From assembly GCA_003193925.1 (NCBI GenBank), contig PSPG01000004.1, positions 62,001-126,000 of the forward strand: a DNA stretch of 64,000 bases, given 5' to 3'. The notes beneath the pieces were generated by a model, which was not told the origin of the DNA, did no database searches, and saw only the letters and a list, made by a program, of their open reading frames with translations. Of the stretch, positions 16,728 to 24,992 are shown in pieces (positions within the stretch are counted from its first letter, which is position 1; every line of letters starts with the position of its first letter). Source of the stretch: Candidatus Thalassarchaeum betae (lineage in GTDB: Archaea; Thermoplasmatota; Poseidoniia; Poseidoniales; Thalassarchaeaceae). Position numbers and translations under genes: made by a program.

Positions 16728-16883
16728 TCACCTCTGCAGTTTGGAACGGCGCCACATGTGACGCTTGGGGTGAGTATTCACTCTGCGGTTGGTGCGTAGC
16801 ATCACCCAGACCGGGACACGGCGGTTCTGCTTAGTGACCTTGAGAAGTCTCTGCTTCTTTGCGAACGGTTTGTTACTAGACAT
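16728..16883 (-). CDS. rpl39e: Ribosomal protein eL39 (51 aa)
   Basis: Read on the reverse strand from ATG 16883 to TGA 16728, 51 residues start [19 protein letters not shown] and contain [16 protein letters not shown] and [12 protein letters not shown]. This is eL39, a very basic protein lining the exit tunnel. The stop lies within the Shine-Dalgarno of eL31, and its own start follows the same AGGTGATTGC sequence after the eS19 stop. Confidence 0.96.
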   Translation of the reverse strand: MSSNKPFAKKQRLLKVTKQNRRVPVWVMLRTNRRVNTHPKRHMWRRSKLQR

Positions 16884-16892
16884 GCAATCACC

Positions 16893-17363
16893 TCAATATC
16901 CCGAGAGACCGGGATACCTCTCCTCGGCAGCATCACGGACTGAGTGAGCCATCTCGTCAAGCAGTGCCTGTCCAGATGGAGTCAGTACGCGTCCCAAGTT
17001 CACCGTACCTGCCAGATTGTACTTGCTTGAAATCAAGCCGCATTGGGAAAGCTGCCGTAGAATGGTCCTAGCGATGTTTCGAGAACCGGAGACAGCACGA
17101 TTCTGCTTGACACCCCGATCCTTCGACCCGCCGAACTGCTGTGCCATGTGATTGGCACCGATAGGCCCCATCAAAGCGACCTTTCTCAGGACCGCAGCGG
17201 AACGAACGTACCACCAGTCCTGCTGAACAGGGGGCCTCTCACGATGCGCTCCGGTCTTGGCGTAATCCGCCCAATCCGGTGGCGAGATGGTGTCCAGTGA
17301 CTGCAGCCGGCCGGCAAGTCCGTGAATGAGCAAATCGGCAGGAACGTCGTGCAACGTGGTCAT
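16893..17363 (-). CDS. rps19e: Ribosomal protein eS19
   Basis: The 156-residue protein shows DVPADLLIH, ADYAKTGAHRERPP, DWWYVRSAAVLRKVALMGPIG and GSRNIARTILRQLSQCGLI, the eS19 signature. It is the first gene of the minus-strand ribosomal cluster eS19-eL39-eL31-eS17-trmJ. The ATG is preceded by GGTGA, and a TATA-like element lies about 40 bp upstream. The gene for the PDCD5-like protein that often follows eS19 in archaea is missing here. Confidence 0.95.
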   Translation of the reverse strand: MTTLHDVPADLLIHGLAGRLQSLDTISPPDWADYAKTGAHRERPPVQQDWWYVRSAAVLRKVALMGPIGANHMAQQFGGSKDRGVKQNRAVSGSRNIARTILRQLSQCGLISSKYNLAGTVNLGRVLTPSGQALLDEMAHSVRDAAEERYPGLSGY

Positions 17364-17397
17364 GCGGTCACCAATACGGGCCGGTCGTCCTAGAGAC

Positions 17398-17408
17398 CAT
17401 ATTTAATC
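17398..17408. promoter_or_regulatory. TATA-like element between eS19 and a membrane-protein gene
   Basis: CATATTTAATC is the most AT-rich stretch between the divergent genes. It is about 40 bp from the eS19 ATG, right for a short-leader minus-strand promoter, and about 95 bp from ATG 17499 on the plus strand. Confidence 0.4.
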
Positions 17409-17498
17409 GTGGTGACAGCATTATTGCCACTATGTGGCAGGATCGAGTACAAGGGGGTTGCTACAAGAATTGAAAACTCCGTGGCCACTCGAGCGGTC

Positions 17499-18311
17499 AT
17501 GAGAAAGTCCTTGTCCCGGAATCCCAACATGATGAGGACCATGATTGGAATCGGTCTGGTGCTGATACTCGTATTGTCGTATGCCGTCTACTCCAACACC
17601 CTGGACTCGGAATACTACGGGTACACCACTACTAATGAGGAGGTTGAGTTGGACATGCAGGAGACCGAGGAAGGGAGTGCTGAGTGGTACTCAACAACCA
17701 TATCCGCAATCACTTGGATCAATGTCTCAGTATCTGGGGCTCCTGAGGGCTCGTCCATCCAAGTTGAGGCATTTGGAACGGAATGGTACTATTCACCACT
17801 ATTGGGCTCTCCCGGGGCTGAGAACTTTAACTGCAGGCATTCATTATCCGCAGACAGCGGACAAGTGTCAGAGTCATGCGAACTCGCGGTACTTCACGAG
17901 AAGATCTCGGAAGGTGGCGAGGACAGGATGTTGGGACTAGTACTGAACGAACTACCCATAGGCGGCCTTGGATACCTGCATAGCGACGATTCCACCTCGG
18001 CAGAGGTGCAGGCCCGGGAGTTGATAGAGAGGAGCGAGGTCATCGTCACGTGGAGAGTGAAGGTGCTTGAGGATGGAGAGCCTGTCGCTTCGGAAGGAGT
18101 CGAATTGAGTGTCAGCGTCGTGACTCACGAATTGGTTTCAGTCCACGAGTTCAAGCTAGACCCTGTTCAAGAATCGGTGTACAGTCTCGCTACATTGGTG
18201 GGTTGTTTCTCCCTGCTCCTCATCATCCCACTCACGGTTTACTTCTCAGTAGTATACAAGACCAAGAAAGACGAGCGCGTAAGGCTGGAGACGCCCGAAG
18301 TCAAAGGCTGA
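17499..18311 (+). CDS. Membrane-anchored protein with external domain, function unknown
   Basis: The 270-residue protein has an N-terminal hydrophobic segment (TMIGIGLVLILVLSYAVYS), about 190 residues with polar, beta-rich character, and a second membrane segment near the C-terminus (ATLVGCFSLLLIIPLTVYF) followed by a charged tail. The middle part has two cysteines that could pair outside the cell. ATG 17499 is preferred; the frame is open to GTG 17409, which overlaps the TATA-like element. I cannot assign a family. Confidence 0.65.
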   Translation: MRKSLSRNPNMMRTMIGIGLVLILVLSYAVYSNTLDSEYYGYTTTNEEVELDMQETEEGSAEWYSTTISAITWINVSVSGAPEGSSIQVEAFGTEWYYSPLLGSPGAENFNCRHSLSADSGQVSESCELAVLHEKISEGGEDRMLGLVLNELPIGGLGYLHSDDSTSAEVQARELIERSEVIVTWRVKVLEDGEPVASEGVELSVSVVTHELVSVHEFKLDPVQESVYSLATLVGCFSLLLIIPLTVYFSVVYKTKKDERVRLETPEVKG

Positions 18312-18776
18312 TCACTCTTCTTCGGGATCCAACTCTAGTTTCTCATTCGGTGGCTCCAGAACTCCTGTCGGATCGAATCTAGCGGAGACGTTCCACTCAT
18401 TGGATAGGGGGGACTGTCTGATGACAGCCAGTCCCAAGGAGTAGAATTTGGCTATCGAAGCACGGACCCTCTCCTCGACGGGTGCTATCCTCTCATGGAA
18501 AGTCGAATCCATCAGACTGCAGATCGTGGAGAAATCGTTGCTCCCATCCATCAACTCCCAAAGCATTGAGTTCATGTCATCCAACGGCCTCCTGAGCTCC
18601 TTCGGCCCCCTGAGAATACTGGCCAAAATAGCTTCGAGGCCACTGAGTGTCTTGGGATGTCTGATAACGATCTGCTTACCGGTCACCCCCTTCACATCAG
18701 GGTGTGGACCGACTACCCCACGCCGTCCCCACCACACCGGGACTCGTGTGGGAAAAACGTCGCCGGAGAAACGCAT
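18312..18776 (-). CDS. PqqD-like protein
   Basis: This 154-residue protein has a C-terminal PqqD-like region: LDDMNSMLWELMDGSNDFSTICSLMD then EERVRASIAKFYSLGLAVI, the winged fold that binds precursor peptides in RiPP and PQQ pathways. No radical SAM partner or precursor peptide is near, so the role here is open. ATG 18776 overlaps the stop of the upstream small membrane gene as TAATG, which supports this start over ATG 18815. It is convergent with the preceding plus-strand gene. Confidence 0.6.
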   Translation of the reverse strand: MRFSGDVFPTRVPVWWGRRGVVGPHPDVKGVTGKQIVIRHPKTLSGLEAILASILRGPKELRRPLDDMNSMLWELMDGSNDFSTICSLMDSTFHERIAPVEERVRASIAKFYSLGLAVIRQSPLSNEWNVSARFDPTGVLEPPNEKLELDPEEE

Positions 18777-18943
18777 TAGAAGAACACCCAGAATACTAGT
18801 GTCACCATAGAGCATACGCCGACGAACGCGGCCAACTTGGTCAAATCGGCCCTATCAGTGAAATTGCTCAGGTACCAGGTGGACAATCCCGCTATGGCAC
18901 AGACCAGCAGCAATAGCTCACTGCCTGCTGGCAATGTCTCCAA
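18776..18943 (-). CDS. Small two-helix membrane protein, 55 aa
   Basis: On the reverse strand, TTG 18943 opens a 55-residue frame beginning METLPAGSELLLLVCAIAGL and ending VTLVFWVFF. Two hydrophobic segments (about 8-25 and 38-55) are joined by a polar loop (SNFTDRADLTK). Its TAA stop overlaps the ATG of the PqqD-like gene, and its start is nine bases after the FMN reductase stop, so it fits neatly in the operon. The TTG start and small size make it easy to miss. Function unknown. Confidence 0.6.
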   Translation of the reverse strand: METLPAGSELLLLVCAIAGLSTWYLSNFTDRADLTKLAAFVGVCSMVTLVFWVFF

Positions 18944-18952
18944 CTGGATCCC

Positions 18953-19504
18953 TCAACGATTGCCTCGAAGGTACTCAGCAGTCTTGACGACGGAGGCAAC
19001 GAGGTCGCGGACCCTCTGATCCAACTTCTCGTCCATCAGATTTCCGTCATCGTCGAAGGCACTCTTCACGTTTCCCACCGCCACCTGCTCTGGAACAGCC
19101 CAGCCATGAATCCACCTGACTGCAATGCGCATATGATTCAGGGTGTTGGAGTTAGACTGTCCGCCCAGCGTGCTCATCAGTCCGAAAGCCTTGTCTGTGG
19201 TCTGATCGAAAGAGAGGAAGTCCAAATGGTTCTTCATCACCCCACTCATGGTACCGTGATACTCCGGACTGGAGAGGATGAAAGCGTCCGAGGAGGATGC
19301 TAGTCCCGTATATTCCTCGACAACAGGATGCGACCAGCAGCCATCCTCGCCGAGGAAGGGGAGCGTGTTCAAGGAATTGTCCCATAGTACGGTCTCAGCG
19401 CCTAGCTCCTCACAGTACCCCAACGCGATCTCCAACATGCGGCCATTGGCCGTATCGGGGCTATAGGTCCCGCATATCCCCATCACTCGTACAGGCTCCG
19501 CCAT
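18953..19504 (-). CDS. NAD(P)H-dependent FMN reductase family protein
   Basis: The 183-residue flavodoxin-fold protein shows the phosphate-binding loop GTYSPDTANGRM, the SSPEYHGTMSGVMKNHLDFL motif and a GLMSTLGGQSNS segment, typical of NADPH-dependent FMN reductases and quinone or azo reductases. I start at ATG 19504 (MAEPVRVMGICG); an upstream in-frame ATG at 19549 would add 15 unlikely residues. It is the first gene of a short minus-strand operon with the small membrane and PqqD-like proteins. Confidence 0.82.
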   Translation of the reverse strand: MAEPVRVMGICGTYSPDTANGRMLEIALGYCEELGAETVLWDNSLNTLPFLGEDGCWSHPVVEEYTGLASSSDAFILSSPEYHGTMSGVMKNHLDFLSFDQTTDKAFGLMSTLGGQSNSNTLNHMRIAVRWIHGWAVPEQVAVGNVKSAFDDDGNLMDEKLDQRVRDLVASVVKTAEYLRGNR

Positions 19505-19568
19505 GCTTACACGAAGGCGTGATTCGCCTTCAATACAGAGGTATAGCATCGGTCAAGTTCGGCGAATG

Positions 19569-19579
19569 CTTAACTTATG
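19569..19579 (+). promoter_or_regulatory. Promoter of the TPR-protein gene
   Basis: CTTAACTTATG lies about 23 bp before GTG 19597, the spacing of a leaderless archaeal promoter. Confidence 0.4.
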
Positions 19580-19596
19580 TGCACTAAGGCGATGGC

Positions 19597-21369
19597 GTGG
19601 TCGAAACACCGATATCAAAGGTGCTGGAAGAAGCCTCTTACAAGGCTAGAGCAGATGATATCCTCGGTGCTGTTGAATTATACCGCAAAGCCACCGAATT
19701 GGATGGCTCTAGCGCCTCCGCCTGGTATGGCCTAGCGGTGATGCAATCCAAGCGTGGAAACACTGCTGATGCAGTCTCCGCGTTCGAGCGGGCACACGAT
19801 CTAAAACCCGACCATGCACCAACCTCCGCTAATCTGGCCGTCTTACTGGAATCGAGGAATCCGGTCAGAGCCGCCAGCTTAGCGAAGTTGGCCCTGAAGA
19901 CGTTGTCGGATGTCGAGGAACTGACTAGGATCGCAGAGAGGCACCCTCCTGAGGAACCGCTGATCTTGCCGGCACGGATTGTAGAAAAGCAGGTGCAAGA
20001 AGTGATTCCACATCCACCTATGCTCGACTCAAAGCCAGTCGATGAAGAGCCTCTCATGCTGGAAGCGACTCCGGTACTGGCTGACATTGCCGACGTCGCC
20101 GAACATGCCGCTGAACTAGCACGTGAAGGCGAGTTTCAAGAGTCTCTGAATCTAATTCAACCGAGACTGGAAAGTGATGCCTCCGGCAATTCCTCCCTGT
20201 GGGCCCTGTGCGGCGTCTGCCTGTCCCAGTTGGATCATGTCGAAGATGCCATCCAGGCTATCGAATACGCCATTTCCATTGGTGAGGATTCGGCAAAGGC
20301 TCACTTCAATCTGGCTCAGTTACTGAGAAAGTTAGGCCGAAACGATGCCGCAATGCAATCACTCGCTAATGCGCTGTTATCCGACCCTTCGCACATCAAC
20401 AGTCTAGTTGCGAGAGGGGAGATTTTCCTAGAGAGGGGAGAAGATGATTTGGCTGTTCAAAATTGGGAGAGGGTCGTTGCAATGGAACCAGAGCATCCGA
20501 TATCCATTGAGATTGAGAATCTCAAACTGTCTGATGATGCAACCGATGACGATAGTGAAGAGGTGGTCAAGGACGAAGTTGAGAAACAATCTGCTGAGTC
20601 TGATGAGGATGCACCTATTCCCTTCGTTGAGACTCGTTCCTTCAAGATTGACAAGGCAAGGGAACTCACAGACTCTGGGGATCACGTCGGTGCTGTGAAC
20701 GCTTGGAAAGACCTCCTGCTTGATGACAACAGCTCACCCGAGGTATGGCACGGGCTAGCCGACGCGCTTTCTGTCGCTGGCCACATCGACAGAGCGCACC
20801 AGTGCAGACAGAGGGCAAATGCAATCGAAGAGGAAACTCAGAACGAAGAGAAGAGAAAGGAGGCCGTATCCGAAGCGGATCTGGTAGAAGCCGCCATTAT
20901 GGCCGAGGGAAAGGCCAGCCATCTCCCCCCAAGTGAGGAGGAGAGCGTCAATGTGGCGATCGAATGGTACAACAATGGCCTCAACCTGTTGACCGAGGAG
21001 AACAGTCTTGAGGCACTGAACTGCTTTGAGAAGGCGATTGGCGGAGCTCCAAGGGAGGAAAGGGAACTGCGTGTTCGCGCCCAGAATGGAAGGGGGCACG
21101 CGCTGTACCAATTACGCCGGTACCCTGAGAGCATACAGGCTTACCATGCTGCGATAACGATGGATCCCGCAGGTGTCACTGGCAGGGCACTGTACAATAT
21201 GGGATCGTCGTACGCTGCAGTCGAGTTATACGCCGATGCCATCAAGTGCTTCGAGCAGGCACTAGGAAGGGGTTTGGATACCGAGGATGTAACTATCTGC
21301 AAGACTCAAATCAACCGTTGCAGATTGTTGCACAAGGAGCAGGAGAAACGGCGTAGGGCCACGGCCTAG
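19597..21369 (+). CDS. Tetratricopeptide repeat protein
   Basis: The 590-residue protein holds several TPR units. Clear examples are at residues 10-90 (AVELYRKATELDGSSASAWYGLA and the next AVSAFERAHDLKPDHAPTSANLA), 165-300 and 445-580 (ALNCFEKAIGG, SIQAYHAAITMDP, AIKCFEQALGRG). Acidic linkers (DDATDDDSEEVVKDEVEK) separate the blocks. There is no signal peptide or membrane segment. It is probably a cytoplasmic scaffold for protein assembly; the partners are unknown. GTG 19597 follows a TATA element by about 23 bp. Confidence 0.85.
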   Translation: MVETPISKVLEEASYKARADDILGAVELYRKATELDGSSASAWYGLAVMQSKRGNTADAVSAFERAHDLKPDHAPTSANLAVLLESRNPVRAASLAKLALKTLSDVEELTRIAERHPPEEPLILPARIVEKQVQEVIPHPPMLDSKPVDEEPLMLEATPVLADIADVAEHAAELAREGEFQESLNLIQPRLESDASGNSSLWALCGVCLSQLDHVEDAIQAIEYAISIGEDSAKAHFNLAQLLRKLGRNDAAMQSLANALLSDPSHINSLVARGEIFLERGEDDLAVQNWERVVAMEPEHPISIEIENLKLSDDATDDDSEEVVKDEVEKQSAESDEDAPIPFVETRSFKIDKARELTDSGDHVGAVNAWKDLLLDDNSSPEVWHGLADALSVAGHIDRAHQCRQRANAIEEETQNEEKRKEAVSEADLVEAAIMAEGKASHLPPSEEESVNVAIEWYNNGLNLLTEENSLEALNCFEKAIGGAPREERELRVRAQNGRGHALYQLRRYPESIQAYHAAITMDPAGVTGRALYNMGSSYAAVELYADAIKCFEQALGRGLDTEDVTICKTQINRCRLLHKEQEKRRRATA

Positions 21370-23648
21370 TCGGAACCTCGTATTGACACAACGACCGATT
21401 TGCTGGTCGGTGTATTGCTGCCTTCGGCCACGCTGTCTAGTGGGACCAGCACATTGGCCTCGGGAAAATAAGTGGCGATGTTGCCCTTTGGAATATCATA
21501 TGGGACGAGGTACCAATTCGGTGCATGCCGTTCACTTCCTTCGAAATGAGATGTCAGGTCAACCAAGTCACCTTCGGACCAGCCGTTTTCATCAATGTCA
21601 GACTGATTCATCAGAACGACTCTCCGGCCCTTGTTGATACCCCTATACCTATCATCCAGACCATACACCGTAGTATTATACTGGTCGTGTGAGCGTATTG
21701 TCATCATCAGGAACTGGCCTGTATCGGCTGTAGCGCCAGAAATGTCGTGAACCCGGAAGTTCGCGTACCCCGTATCGGTGTTGAACGTCCTGCTGTCCCT
21801 GGGTGCGTTGGGTAGATAGAAGCCACCGTCGGACCTAACTCTCTCGTTGTATCCCTCGAATCCCGGGATGCTGGCTTCAATCAGGCCCCTGACCATATCA
21901 TAGTCCTTTGAGAGGTCCTGCCAGGCGATCCCACTTCTCCCGATTCTTGTATCCAAAGTACTCGCGATGCCGCAAATGATCGATGGCTCTGACCTCAGGA
22001 AAGGAGAGGCTGGCGTGGAAGAGCCCTTGGACGAGTGAACGATCCCCATGGAGTTCTCGACAGAGACGAACTGCTCGCCACGGTCAGTCAAGTCGGTTTC
22101 AGAGCGACCCAGACAAGGCAGTATCAATGCGGTCCGGCCGGTGATCAAATGTGATCGATTGGGTTTGGTTGAGACCTGAACCGTGAGAGAGCAGTTGCTG
22201 AGAGCCGAAGCGGTGGCTTTCGTATCCGACATCGCAGAGACGAAGTTACCGCCCATCGATAGGAACACCTTGGCAACGCCATCGCGCATCGACTTCACCG
22301 CGCGAACTGAATCCACCCCAGGCTTCGAGGGAGGGATGATGCCGGTGGAGTCGTGCAGGTCCGAGAGGAACTTGTCTGAAGGATTGTGATTGATGCCAAC
22401 GGTACGATCACCTTGGACATTCGAATGTCCGCGGACGGGACAGACACCCGCTCCAGGCCGACCGATGTGCCCCCCCAGCAATAGCAGGTTGGTTATCTCC
22501 TGAATAATGGCGACCGAATTACGATGCTGAGTCAGGCCCATTGCCCAGCAGACAATTGTGGATTTAGACTTGGAGACGATTGCACCGAGATTGGAGATCA
22601 CTTCTAGATTGACTCCAGAGCCCGATATGATAGACCCCCATGAAGTGGACTCCACGGTTCTCCGGTAATCAGCGAATCCACGGGTGTGAGTGGCGATGAA
22701 TTCCTTGTCCAATGCCTCCCTCTGCAATACGGTTTTCGCAAGACCCCTGAACAAGGAAAAGTCGCCGTTGACCCTGACGGATATATGCTCGTCTGCAATC
22801 GAAGTACCGCTACCCAGCAGTTCCAGAGGAGCCTGTGGGTGCTTGAAGCGCTTCATGCCGGTTTCAAACAACGGGTTAATGCTGATTACCGAAGCGCCGG
22901 CACGCTTGGCGTCCCTCAGTGCTGTCAGCATTCTAGGGTGATTGGAGCCAGGATTCTGCCCGGCTACGATAATTAAATCGGCCTTGGTGAAGTCATCGAG
23001 GGTTACTGTGCCCTTGCTGATGCCTATCGAGTCGTGCAAAGCGACGCTGGACGACTCGTGGCACATGTTCGAGCAGTCGGGCAGGTTGTTGGTTCCGAAC
23101 CTACGGGCCAGCAACTGCCAGAGGAAGGCGGCCTCGTTGCTGGTCCTGCCCGAAGTGTAGAATATCGCTTGGTCCGGATCTTCTAGGCTTTGCAACTCAT
23201 CAGATATGACGTCGAATGCCTCATCCCATGACAGTTTAGCGTAGTAATCGGAGCCCGATCTGAGGATCATAGGATGAGTGAGTCTACCTTGGGAGTTCAG
23301 CCACTGGTCTGACTTCCGAGACAATTCACCTACTGACCACTTGGACCAAAACTCGGGTGATGCCCTCTTTCTGGTGCCCTCGTCCGCGACAGCCTTAGCG
23401 CCATTCTCACAGAACTCCGCAACGGTCCTGTGCCCATCAGGGTCAGGCCACGCGCAACCAGGACAGTCAAAGCCATCGAACCTGTTGACAGAGGTGAAGT
23501 TTCTGAAGGACGCCAAGGAACCCATTCTGCTGAGACCGTGAGACAGAGTAGAAATAACCGCAGGTATGCCGGCTGCGACTTCCTTCGGTTTGGACAGCCT
23601 AGGAGGTGATGGCTCGAGCGGTGTGAGACCTTCGACGTCCCTCCCCAT
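21366..23648 (-). CDS. FdhF/YdeP-family molybdopterin oxidoreductase
   Basis: The 760-residue protein resembles the catalytic subunit of formate dehydrogenases, closest to the YdeP-type group with DGFDCPGCAWPDP near the N-terminus. Cysteines at about 62, 65 and 80 may hold an Fe-S cluster; I do not see the classic four-Cys motif. A candidate molybdenum ligand is the Cys of NMCHESSSVAL. WAMGLTQHRNSV, GAGVCPVRGHSNVQG and the C-terminal MMTIRSHDQYNTTVYG belong to the cofactor-binding domains. The neighbouring fdhD supports Mo-bis-MGD sulfuration. The true substrate is not known for this group. Confidence 0.83.
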   Translation of the reverse strand: MGRDVEGLTPLEPSPPRLSKPKEVAAGIPAVISTLSHGLSRMGSLASFRNFTSVNRFDGFDCPGCAWPDPDGHRTVAEFCENGAKAVADEGTRKRASPEFWSKWSVGELSRKSDQWLNSQGRLTHPMILRSGSDYYAKLSWDEAFDVISDELQSLEDPDQAIFYTSGRTSNEAAFLWQLLARRFGTNNLPDCSNMCHESSSVALHDSIGISKGTVTLDDFTKADLIIVAGQNPGSNHPRMLTALRDAKRAGASVISINPLFETGMKRFKHPQAPLELLGSGTSIADEHISVRVNGDFSLFRGLAKTVLQREALDKEFIATHTRGFADYRRTVESTSWGSIISGSGVNLEVISNLGAIVSKSKSTIVCWAMGLTQHRNSVAIIQEITNLLLLGGHIGRPGAGVCPVRGHSNVQGDRTVGINHNPSDKFLSDLHDSTGIIPPSKPGVDSVRAVKSMRDGVAKVFLSMGGNFVSAMSDTKATASALSNCSLTVQVSTKPNRSHLITGRTALILPCLGRSETDLTDRGEQFVSVENSMGIVHSSKGSSTPASPFLRSEPSIICGIASTLDTRIGRSGIAWQDLSKDYDMVRGLIEASIPGFEGYNERVRSDGGFYLPNAPRDSRTFNTDTGYANFRVHDISGATADTGQFLMMTIRSHDQYNTTVYGLDDRYRGINKGRRVVLMNQSDIDENGWSEGDLVDLTSHFEGSERHAPNWYLVPYDIPKGNIATYFPEANVLVPLDSVAEGSNTPTSKSVVVSIRGSD

Positions 23649-23693
23649 GCATCGTCAAAGGTGGTCGTGATACATCAGCGTCACGCAAGACGC

Positions 23694-24509
23694 CTATCCA
23701 GAACTGCCGTTGGCCACCCTTCGATTGCCGCTGAACACGGTCATCCTGTCGTCCCTGGCAAATCCGATTAACGTCATGCCATGCTCGTTTGCTAAATCAA
23801 CGGCCAGGGTGCTGGGAGCGCCTACGGCGATGAAAATCGGGAAACCGGCCCTCAGTGCCTTCTGAACCAATTCGAATGAAGCCCTGCCTGAGACGACTAC
23901 CATCTCATTGCAGATTGGCAACTGGTCGCTGCCCATGGCAGCTCCGACGAGCTTATCCATGGCGTTGTGGCGTCCGATGTCCTCGGAAATGTCAATGATC
24001 CCTCCAGAAGGGCTCACCCTGGCGCAGGCATGAGTACCGCCTGTGAGTTCGAATATCTTCTGATTGCTCCTGAGTCCGGATATCGCGAGAGAAACCTCGG
24101 ATTGACCTACTACGATCTCCTCGCTGAGCGGGGGACCGTGGATGTGCAGGAGAGTGGAAATGGACTCTCTGCCACAGACCCCGCAAGATGAGGTAGTGGT
24201 CGTCCTCCTGATGTGTTCGGAAGGGGCGAATGAAGCACCTTCTGAGAGGTGGATTTCGATCGCGGCTGATGACTCCTCGACTCTCTCGACATCCGACATC
24301 GTGTCTATGATGCCCTCTGAGAGTAGCAGACCGAGCACCAGATTCTCATCCTGCCCCGGAGTTCGCATCGTGAGGCCGAGGGAGTGCGGCTCTGAATCGG
24401 GTGCGTGGACAGAGATAGAGAGAGCGGCTTCCACAGAAACCGCGTCTGGCTCGCGAGTGGTCTTCCCCCCCATTACCCTTGAGACAGGCCTCTGCTCGAT
24501 GCCGTCCAT
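23694..24509 (-). CDS. fdhD: Formate dehydrogenase accessory sulfurtransferase FdhD
   Basis: FdhD passes sulfur to the molybdenum cofactor of formate dehydrogenase-like enzymes. The 271-residue protein has the conserved CGVCG with active-site cysteines, LGLLLSEGII, FELTGGTHACA, EDIGRHNAMDK and VVSGRASFELVQKA. I start at ATG 24509; the frame is open to 25016, but that part overlaps the divergent IscA gene and is not FdhD-like. It lies 45 bp upstream of the oxidoreductase on the same strand, so both are probably co-expressed. Confidence 0.92.
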   Translation of the reverse strand: MDGIEQRPVSRVMGGKTTREPDAVSVEAALSISVHAPDSEPHSLGLTMRTPGQDENLVLGLLLSEGIIDTMSDVERVEESSAAIEIHLSEGASFAPSEHIRRTTTTSSCGVCGRESISTLLHIHGPPLSEEIVVGQSEVSLAISGLRSNQKIFELTGGTHACARVSPSGGIIDISEDIGRHNAMDKLVGAAMGSDQLPICNEMVVVSGRASFELVQKALRAGFPIFIAVGAPSTLAVDLANEHGMTLIGFARDDRMTVFSGNRRVANGSSG

Positions 24510-24570
24510 GTCCCGCGTAGTGCATCCAGCGTATTGGGTTATGGCTGATGCAGCGAAGAATCTGCAACCG

Positions 24571-24580
24571 TTCAAATACC
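24571..24580. promoter_or_regulatory. TATA-like element between fdhD and the IscA-like gene
   Basis: TTCAAATACC lies about 25 bp before GTG 24600, the spacing of a leaderless plus-strand start, and could also serve fdhD on the other strand (GGTATTTGAA). Confidence 0.4.
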
Positions 24581-24599
24581 ACTGCCTGAAGGGCATGGT

Positions 24600-24986
24600 G
24601 TGAGCATCCTTGGTGGAGACGGTTTCACTCTCCCTATCCTGACTCCGGTCGAGGTCGTGAATGTCGAAATTGAATTCACTGACTCGGCGAAAGCGGCGAT
24701 GATGAAGAACATGGACGGCGACGAAGGCTCTCATGTGCTGATTATCAGCGCCCAATCCGGCGGTTGCTCGGGATTCATGTATGACATGGCGATAGCAGAT
24801 GACCCCGACGATCCCAATTTCCAGCGCATAGATGCCGATGGGATTACCGTGCTGGTGCACAACAAGGATAGTCCGCTCCTGAATGGCATTCGCGTCGACT
24901 TCAAGGACACCCTCATGGGAGGGGGCTTCCAGATTGACAACCCCAATGCAGACAGGTCCTGCGGATGCGGCCAGTCCTTTGGTTGA
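24600..24986 (+). CDS. A-type iron-sulfur carrier protein (IscA/ErpA-like)
   Basis: The HesB/IscA domain has the three ligand cysteines in SGGCSGFMY and SCGCGQSFG. It carries or inserts Fe-S clusters. GTG 24600 (128 residues) is taken because a TATA-like element lies 25 bp upstream; GTG 24657 (109 residues, starting just before the domain) is the alternative. A gene with the YgfZ/Iba57 signature follows immediately, and those two families cooperate in [4Fe-4S] insertion elsewhere. Confidence 0.88.
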   Translation: MSILGGDGFTLPILTPVEVVNVEIEFTDSAKAAMMKNMDGDEGSHVLIISAQSGGCSGFMYDMAIADDPDDPNFQRIDADGITVLVHNKDSPLLNGIRVDFKDTLMGGGFQIDNPNADRSCGCGQSFG

Positions 24987-24992
24987 GGTCTC

